DNA from: Ecdyonurus torrentis
Taxonomy: Eukaryota > Arthropoda > Insecta > Ephemeroptera > Heptageniidae
DNA: 64,000 nucleotides
Assembly (NCBI GenBank): GCA_949318235.1
Contig: OX439128.1
Location: 44,348,262-44,412,261 of the forward strand
Direction: 5' to 3'
Under the pieces are notes generated by a model. That model searched no databases. It worked only from the letters and a program-made list of their open reading frames with translations, and was not told where the DNA came from. Position numbers and translations under genes: made by a program. Below are positions 56,762 through 64,000 of the stretch, piece after piece (the first letter of the stretch is position 1; every line of letters starts with the position of its first letter).

Positions 56762-57560
56762 TACACATACCATACTAGTATCTATCAGATACCAGTTTGT
56801 AGATAATATTAATCACTTCATTTGAAGGAGAGAGAATTTCATTTCAAAAAAACATGTAAACTTTTGATATTAATAAAAAAATAAGAACATCTTTTACTAC
56901 TTTCAAACTTAAAATTATTTCAAAAAGTAAATGCTATATATTAAAATAAATATATACTGTGGTAAAGCGAATTATACAACCAAAAAACAACAAATTAATT
57001 ACTTATTTTTTATATATAAATGTAATATTATACACACTTCCTTATATATTTTATTACTTTATCAGTATGTTAAAAAGTTATTACAATAAATTAAGACTAC
57101 GTAGAGTATGCGTAGTACGCGAGTGAGTGAGAAAAGATAAGAAAAAGAGTTTGTTATTATGTGTTGAGACGATGCAACACGCGCAAGAGAGTAAGCACCA
57201 GAAGAAGTAAAAGCGAACAAGTAAGTATTATGTAGTAGCAGAGAAGTGGGAGCTAATAAAATAATAAATCTGTCAAGCGCCTCAAGCGAAATAATAATAA
57301 TAAGAAAAAAATTTATATTAAGTATATATATGCAACCGGAAAGACACATATGCTCAAGAAGTTGCTTACTTACTAGGCGCACAAAAAAAAAACTTATGGA
57401 TCGTATCTGGTTTTAGCAGACCTCCTTATATACGTGGCTGAATAGAAAATAATATAAACATTGTATTTTATAGCAAGCTATTCCATATAAACTGACCATT
57501 TAAAATATAGAGGTCTTTCCAAACTTTTTTTTTTTTTTTTTTTTACTTTACGTTAAATAT

Positions 57561-57562
<2 letters not shown>

Positions 57563-57621
<59 letters not shown>
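57563..57621. repeat. (TG)n microsatellite, 59 bp
   Basis: The only long TG/CA array in the window. It gives CA repeats in the minus-strand transcript. Confidence 0.98.
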
Positions 57622-57623
<2 letters not shown>

Positions 57624-58685
57624 ATACTGTATCTAAATTTAGACCATAGAAAATGGTAACAAACATTAAAAAGACTTTGATTCACTTTATTTTATTTTAT
57701 CATTACTAACAGAGAGATACACGAAATACTTATATTTTTATTGCAAAAAGGAAGAAATAAAAAAGTATAAAATATATAAAGATAACAAAATATACTTTAT
57801 TTATAATAGATACCACAATGTAAACTAAGGTTGGTATCATAATATTGAACTATATATGAAGTTACCATAAAGTAAATAGATTTTTCAGGCATTATATTAA
57901 ATTATATGGTTAATGACATTTCTTAATTAATAAAGTTTTCTCTAATTTCAACTAAATACGTGACATCATATTAAAAATAAATTATAATAGAATTCAATTA
58001 AAAGAAGAATGAGAAAAATCAATTATAAAAACCTCAAGAGAATAGAGGTTAAACCGCATCAGAATTTATTTTCTATATAATGCCGAACAAACTTTTTTTT
58101 TTCCCACTGAATTTTCAGAAGGTTAAGATGTAAAAAAAAATAATAATAATAAAAGTATGCCCTCAACATTGTCACATGATAAGGCCTGATAACATTTGTT
58201 AACTTAAACCTTGAAACTCAAAATAATTAGTTATATAAGTAATTAAAATGAGGGTTGTGATAAAATAAACAAGAAATGGGCAACACAGTATTATTATCCT
58301 ATCATTTGTAATAGCTCTATATTATATTATATATATGGCTCTAAAATGATAATAAAAAATATCGTTATTTTATTACATCGTTTTTATTAGTGTTTTTATG
58401 TAAATATTATAGTCCATGCCTCATTACTATATTATTATATATACGATTATATATAAATTTCGAAACTTTTGTTTATCTTCCTCTCATTTTTGTTTTTCAT
58501 ACTCTTGTTACAAAATTATAATATGATGTACATACAAAACAGATATAATGATGATACATGCAAAATTTACGGTGTACAAACTACAGACATAGTATAACTT
58601 TGTTGCTGTTGTTTGTTGTCTTATGCCACTATTTAGCACAATGTATTTATAATGTAGACTTTAATTAAAATATTGGTATATATTA

Positions 58686-58930
58686 GTACACACGATTGTG
58701 ATTATTTATTTTGTACCATTCAAAAAAATGGCGCTAATTATTATTATTTTAATTTTTTTTTATTTTTTTATTTTTTTGGGTGCTCCAAACCACGATAAAA
58801 TGACGATCACTTTATGTTTTTTAAAATAGAATTGCGCATTTTTTGGAGCAAGGGAACAGGGTTATAAATTCCTAGAAGAAAAGCACTCGCTGAATTTCAA
58901 TGTTTAATTTACACGTAATCGTGTGTGTAC
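58686..58930. mobile_element. TACACACG-type MITE, copy 5 (longer, 245 bp)
   Basis: The ends GTACACACGATTGTGATTAT and ACACGTAATCGTGTGTGTAC are intact, but the middle is about 120 bp longer than in other copies. It carries an A/T-rich stretch and an inner pair GGGTGCTCC / GGAGCA. It could be a fuller-length relative or a copy with a nested insertion. Confidence 0.7.
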
Positions 58931-59067
58931 AGTACATGGTATTTCCGCATTAGGTAATAGAGTACGGTTTTATGTTACAGTGTCTGTACATGGACAGTGT
59001 ATAATTAATGCAAATAATGGTAAACACGAAGAAAGAAAAAAAAATTGAGAATTGAAGAAATGTAACA

Positions 59068-59106
<39 letters not shown>

Positions 59107-59707
59107 ATTGTGTGTGCAGCATGTAAAACGCAGCTTTCCACGAAGAACAAAATACAATCACTGTCAGCAAAAGCAAAATCACTCAATTTTATACTTTTAT
59201 TTATTCATTTTCATTATTTTTCATACAAAATTTCCACTTTATCTTAATCACAAAACTTGAAATTTCTAAGAAATAAAATATTTTTTAAACTTCCAATGTA
59301 TACCTTCTTTATCTTTAATATACATACTGATACGTTTTATACCTATCCTTCCTTCCATTACATGCAAGTATGAACGACCATATTTATCATGTAATTAAAA
59401 TACTTATTATGTATAATAATAACCATAAAGAGGTATGAAAAAACCCACATATGTGGTTATATCAATTACCTTTATATACAAGTACTGTACAGCCGAGAAA
59501 TAAAAAAAAGGGGAGAAGGGAAGACAATTTTTTTGCATGGCTTCATTATTTGACTCAACTGACCGCAAGTATAAAATATTGTGAAACCTGCACAGTATAC
59601 GTTTATCATGCATGTAATAAACGAGTATTATATAATATACCATGTACACATCACATACCGAACAGTAGGGAAAAAAATTGCAATTCCAGCTTAAATTCAA
59701 CAAAAGT

Positions 59708-59725
59708 CTTCCGGTTGACCGGAAG
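59708..59725. promoter_or_regulatory. Palindromic pair of ETS-like sites
   Basis: CTTCCGGT TG ACCGGAAG gives two inverted ACCGGAAG cores, the classic ETS-domain binding core, directly next to a (TA)n array. Confidence 0.25.
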
Positions 59726-59727
59726 TG

Positions 59728-59729
<2 letters not shown>

Positions 59730-59821
<92 letters not shown>
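59730..59821. repeat. (TA)n microsatellite
   Basis: TA alternation with one G interruption near 59790. Open frames of isoleucine/tyrosine repeats are by-products. Confidence 0.97.
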
Positions 59822-59822
<1 letters not shown>

Positions 59823-60894
59823 CACACAAAAAATTTGCACTGCTTTTCATTTTTTTTTCACTACATCTGTCATATCAGATATTATTCTCCCCCTAATACT
59901 ATACAGTAATAAAACTTCATATTATATGTAAAACCTTCACCTGCTTGTGGTATATAAAATAATGATAATTATTTTGCTAATAACTATATAGGTACGCTTT
60001 TTATTTGCACTAGTTTTTTTCCCCCTGTCATATGCTTACCCTTAGGCTTCAGGTGATTATTCTGTCTCTATATATAAATATATTTTTTAACAATTTCTTT
60101 TCTAAACCACCCCTTTTTTTCCTCCATTTAATTTATTTAGATTAATTTTTCTAAAAAAAAAAAAAAAAAAAAAAAATGTTGACAAAACTGAAAAAAATAC
60201 AAATAACCACTATCTCCACATGTTGAATTACCGGTACATTTTATCTACAACAGTAGACAAAAAAGCCCTTTGGGTAAAAGATTCTAGCTCCATGGCATTG
60301 GGGGTTAGTGAATTTAATGTACTGGATATAACATTACAAGATGATCTTTATTCCTTGTTTAGAACATATATAGTAAGTAATCTTGGTCTGAGCTGTAGAA
60401 ATACGTGTTATATATTATTATGCAAAATATTTCTAAATGTAAGTGTATACATTTTAGTTAGAATGTCGTGCGTGAACTAAAACTATACGTATAAAAATTT
60501 ACGATTTAAAACTTGATGACACCCTCTTTAATACCAAGCATACCGGTAGCTTATAAAATAGGGTAATATTTCAGTTTTTTTTTAGTTTTTTATGTTTTTT
60601 ATACTAAATAATAATAATACTGGTATCTAGAGACTGAACTGTGTATTCAAATTACCCTATAGATTGTCTAACAAAATGTTTTGATTTAACATTGTGAATA
60701 TATATACTATAATCTATACAGAACATAAATTTAACTTTTATGATTTCCTCTTTCCGTATGAATGACTCTTGCATGTTATATTTCATGTTCTGTGTATCAA
60801 ATATTATATTACTCTATAATTATATATACACACATTTTGACTGTAAAATATATCATTGTGATCACAGATCACATAAAATCAAAACATATAGCAT

Positions 60895-61324
60895 TATTTA
60901 CAGACATTTCAAAGTCGACACCATGTTGGATTACTCAATAACATGAGTGGTATAGGAAAATAACTCATTTTGCCAGAAACAATATTCAAAAATGTTGAGA
61001 TTATATATTATATAATAATAATCTTTTATTAAGGCGCATACAGGGCTATTTCAGCCATATTACATGAACCTTGGCCATAAATTGAGCCAATAATATTACA
61101 ATAAAAAGACAAAACATTACAATATGCAACAATATATTGATGCTGTAAATAATTATGTTGAATTAGCATCTCAAGTATGCGATAAAAATAACAAAAACAA
61201 AATATTGATAGATTTTTCAATGAAAATTGCAAACGAAGTTTGTCTTATGCTCAGCAATGTTGTTCACTACGCCAGTATGACGTCCAAGCGCATCAAATGT
61301 GACGTCTTCCACATACACCCTATA
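60895..61324. mobile_element. TATAGGGTGTATGC element, copy B, with insertion
   Basis: The right end ACATACACCCTATA and long internal blocks match copy A (AAAGTCGACACCAT, TACTCAATAACATGAG, GTTGAATTAGCATCTCAAGT, ATGCTCAGCAATGTTGTTCA, CCAAGCGCATCAAAT). The left terminus is degraded. About 100-130 extra bases near 61005-61135 are absent from copy A and begin with a (TAA)-type run, then TTTTATTAAGGCGCATACAG. The 68-codon open frame at 61124-61330 lies in the element and shows no known protein family. Confidence 0.72.
61011..61066. repeat. Dispersed repeat fragment, copy 2
   Basis: AATAATCTTTTATTAAGGCG followed by CATACAGGGCTATTTCAGCC and ATATTACATG. The same pattern occurs at 35583-35641. The order (TAA)n then TTTTATT resembles the reverse of a retroelement 3' end (AATAAAA then TTA repeats); this is inference. 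Confidence 0.5.
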
Positions 61325-61772
61325 CACTGAATTACACTACCGGTAATGTAGAATTAGCTTAATTCGTTCAACTCATGATTATATGAACAAGCTCATTTTC
61401 TTCTAGTCATTAGAGAAACTTATAAAAAGGTATAAGTTTAGCATGCTATATCTGTCGACATATATACAGTAAAATGATAAGCTTCTCATCACTTATTATC
61501 CGGGGACGGGTTGGGCTTTATACTTTTTTTTTTCTGTAGTTCCCCTCCCTATGTATTCGTGTGTGTGTGCAGCCTTAATATGTCTGCCGTGCTCGGTGCA
61601 GCACAAAATATACACGAAAATACGACAAGAGAAGAGAGAAAGCGAATGTTCATGTAACGCGCATGAGAGCATCGTATCCAATATTACATAAAATAAAAAG
61701 AGAGAGAGAGAGAGAGAGAGAAGGGGAGAAATAAAATACAAGAACAAAATCAAAGACGATGTTCGGTATACG

Positions 61773-61807
<35 letters not shown>

Positions 61808-62099
61808 AGGGAGTTCGAATGAACATCTACTCGTAAAACCATAGGTTGATTATGTACTGATCGACTCTTTTGAGGGTGTATAGATGAAAATAATTGAAGT
61901 ATACATTTACGCTACAATAAATATAATCAATTCTTTCTTTCTTTCCTATACATAACATTTAACGTACGGTATACGTAAATGAGGTGGACATTTTATGAAC
62001 ATTATTTAATAAACCATCAATAATAACTTATAATAAGTAATTATCAAGTAATAAGATACAAATAAAAGTTGACATACCGGTATTACTTTAAAAATATAT

Positions 62100-62277
62100 T
62101 TCGATGCTTCCGCGTCAAAACGAGCATCTACACTTTCCAGATTTCCGACAAAACGACTATCTACACTTTCCGAGCAGAACTTAACATTGCAGATGCTCGG
62201 CGGCGGAAAGTGTAGATAGTCGTTTTGTCGGAAATCTGGAAAGTGTAGATGCTCGCTTTTGACGCGGTGGCATCGAA
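62100..62277. mobile_element. 178-bp near-perfect fold-back
   Basis: Arms 62100-62172 and 62204-62277 are inverted copies of about 73 bp with two substitutions and one single-base indel, around a 31-base loop. Each arm carries two copies of the word CTACACTTTCC (AGCATCTACACTTTCC, then CTATCTACACTTTCC), and the loop repeats AGATGCTCG. It is GC-richer than its surroundings. No protein is encoded. Confidence 0.92.
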
Positions 62278-64000
62278 TTTAGGCACATTTTATATAAAAA
62301 ATTAAATAATTTTTATGGTGCCCTCTTTCTACACCAGATTGTCAGAGCTAGACTATAAAGACAGATGGCAGAATGTAATTAGCAACCCGAACGGGGGGGA
62401 AAGGTAATCTCCGGGATTCAAATTCAATATTTGAGTTGAGAAATATATAATATTTCTTTTATATTACCACCAACTAAAAGATTTCTTTTTATATTTTTAA
62501 ATTAGATGAGAGCATCGATCTTTAGAGTTACGAAAAAAAAAAAAAAAGTCTCGATCTTTCTACCCTTTCTTATTATTATTATTATTTTGTCGTCTTTTAT
62601 CGATTTTACTTAAAGCCGTATATGATAAAATATACAGCGTAATCTGGTATAAAGTTTCACACATTTTTTTTTTTTTATATGTATTTCATCGCCTCGCGAG
62701 TCCACTCTCGTTAATGTAGTCTTGATGGTGATGAATATGTTGCAATTAATTTTTTAACATATCTGTACATATGTATATTATTTTAATTTTTATAATAGAA
62801 CATAGTTGCAGCTTGTATCAAAATAATAAAAAATGTAAAACACCATTATCTTGGGTATAATAATGATAATAATATTTATTATGTATGTATAATTTCATGC
62901 AAACAAGGAAAAAAAGGGGGGAGAAAACTTTTAATTACTTTAATAGTTTGCAATATTATGTATGACGGAGTGATATGAATATTTCTGTCGACAGTTTACA
63001 ATACACACTCAAAAAGTGATATAATAAGACTTTAAACTTCTTTTTTTATATAATCTATAAAAAAAAATACATTATTTTTTTCCATTTTGATATTGCATGG
63101 TTCGTTGATCGAGTCTGTATCTGGAGATTTTGGAGCACCAGAAACCCTAGGGTTTTCAATGAAATGAGAAACTATAAGAGTAATTCTAACAAGAGGGGTG
63201 CAAAATATAACGCGTTGCATAACAACTTAGGCAAAAATGGCGGATAAGATAAGAATTTTCCCGAAGTATAAGGGGGTGAATACATTTTGAGTAAGTAATA
63301 AAAAGAACTTACACATTTTACTATATTAGATCCAAAATACTATAAAATGTAAGTATGTAGTAATATATTTCTAACAACTTTAAATGATTATTTTTTGTAG
63401 GCCTAATTGAACTTTATCTTAAGATTATTTCATCCGTTTTAAAAAATTAGAAGTCAAAAGCATCATATAAAAAAGTGCAATATTAAAATAATATCATCTC
63501 TACTGCCCTTGGAAACAGGAGAAAAAAATGTACTGCCAAAAAAATACGAATAATAAAAATAATAAAATACTATACGAAACGCACCCTACTTTGTAACTAG
63601 TACTTTTGACAATACAGTACACTTAAAAACTCAGGTACAAAATTTTTACCGTTCCACCAAACAAAAGTGAAATAAAAATCGTATTGAAATAGAACAACAA
63701 AAGCAATATACAGTATAAAAGTAAAGGTAAAATTTTGTAAACTATTTTCTGGACTTCTGTATGTATAATATAAATTGTTGGAATCTATAGCTTTATTTTC
63801 TCATTAAATTTTAATTTAGTTTCAACCAAACCTTATAGTTAATTAGATAATATTGGGAATACACGGTATAGAACTAATAATTTAATTATTTGTATATATA
63901 GCTAGGACTATAGAGACCACGAACAGTTCAAATATACCCAACTTTCTCGTAATGAAGTGTTTACGACTCTAATACCTCGTTTTGAGGTATAACAACCTAT

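Noticed and set aside
59407..59909. Frames of about 150 residues rich in Ile/Tyr
   Set aside because: They are translations of the (TA)n array with chance flanks. The same applies to 7581-7850, 24330-24629, 25704-25919, 29137-29387, 41645-41908 and 51271-51486.
61124..61330. 68-residue plus-strand frame
   Set aside because: It lies inside a repeated element; the copy at 50553-50854 is not open in the same frame, so it is not a conserved protein.

Overview
The window is eukaryotic, intron-rich animal DNA. By eye it is roughly three quarters A+T. It is crowded with long dinucleotide arrays ((TA)n, (GA)n/(CT)n, one (TG)n), homopolymer runs and short inverted-repeat transposable elements. Nothing is organised like bacterial or viral DNA. 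The one gene recognised reads like an invertebrate RBM24/RBM38 (SUP-12/SEB-4 family) RNA-binding protein, so the source is most likely a protostome invertebrate, perhaps an arthropod. The sequence alone does not fix the species.

Layout: the RBM24-like gene runs right to left on the minus strand. Four coding exons are visible: 50329-50467 (second half of the RRM), 34633-34690, 22570-22781 (contains a 12-alanine run) and 20064-20185 (C-terminus and stop). All have GT/AG splice sites and their reading phases join exactly, giving 176 residues. The exon(s) with the start codon and first half of the RRM are not in the window and should lie beyond position 64000. The visible introns are about 15.6, 11.9 and 2.4 kb, and at least 13.5 kb of a further upstream intron fills 50468-64000. 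Positions 1-20063 lie 3' of the stop; they hold the unmapped 3' UTR and then sequence in which I see no gene.

Nearly all other structure is repetitive. I see a 1.54-kb non-autonomous hAT-type element with a perfect 8-bp target duplication (10744-12298). Two copies of a Tc1/mariner-type MITE of about 120 bp are present, and two of a second TA-flanked MITE of about 145 bp, one of them nested in layered inverted repeats. There are five relics of a TA-flanked MITE with ends like TACACACGATTGTGAT, and two copies of an element ending in TATAGGGTGTATGC, one of them 85 bp from a splice acceptor. There is also a MITE sitting in a (TA)n array and three near-perfect fold-backs (1747-1832, 3217-3591, 62100-62277). 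No transposase reading frame is visible, so every element here is non-autonomous.

Nearly all short open reading frames in the window are translations of microsatellites or random AT-rich DNA and are not annotated. Possible regulatory signals are seven perfect CRE palindromes (TGACGTCA), three of them within 563 bp, one CArg box near exon 34633-34690, a CA tract next to a 5' splice site, and two convergent GA/CT array pairs that could fold introns. I did not find a convincing new multi-gene system.
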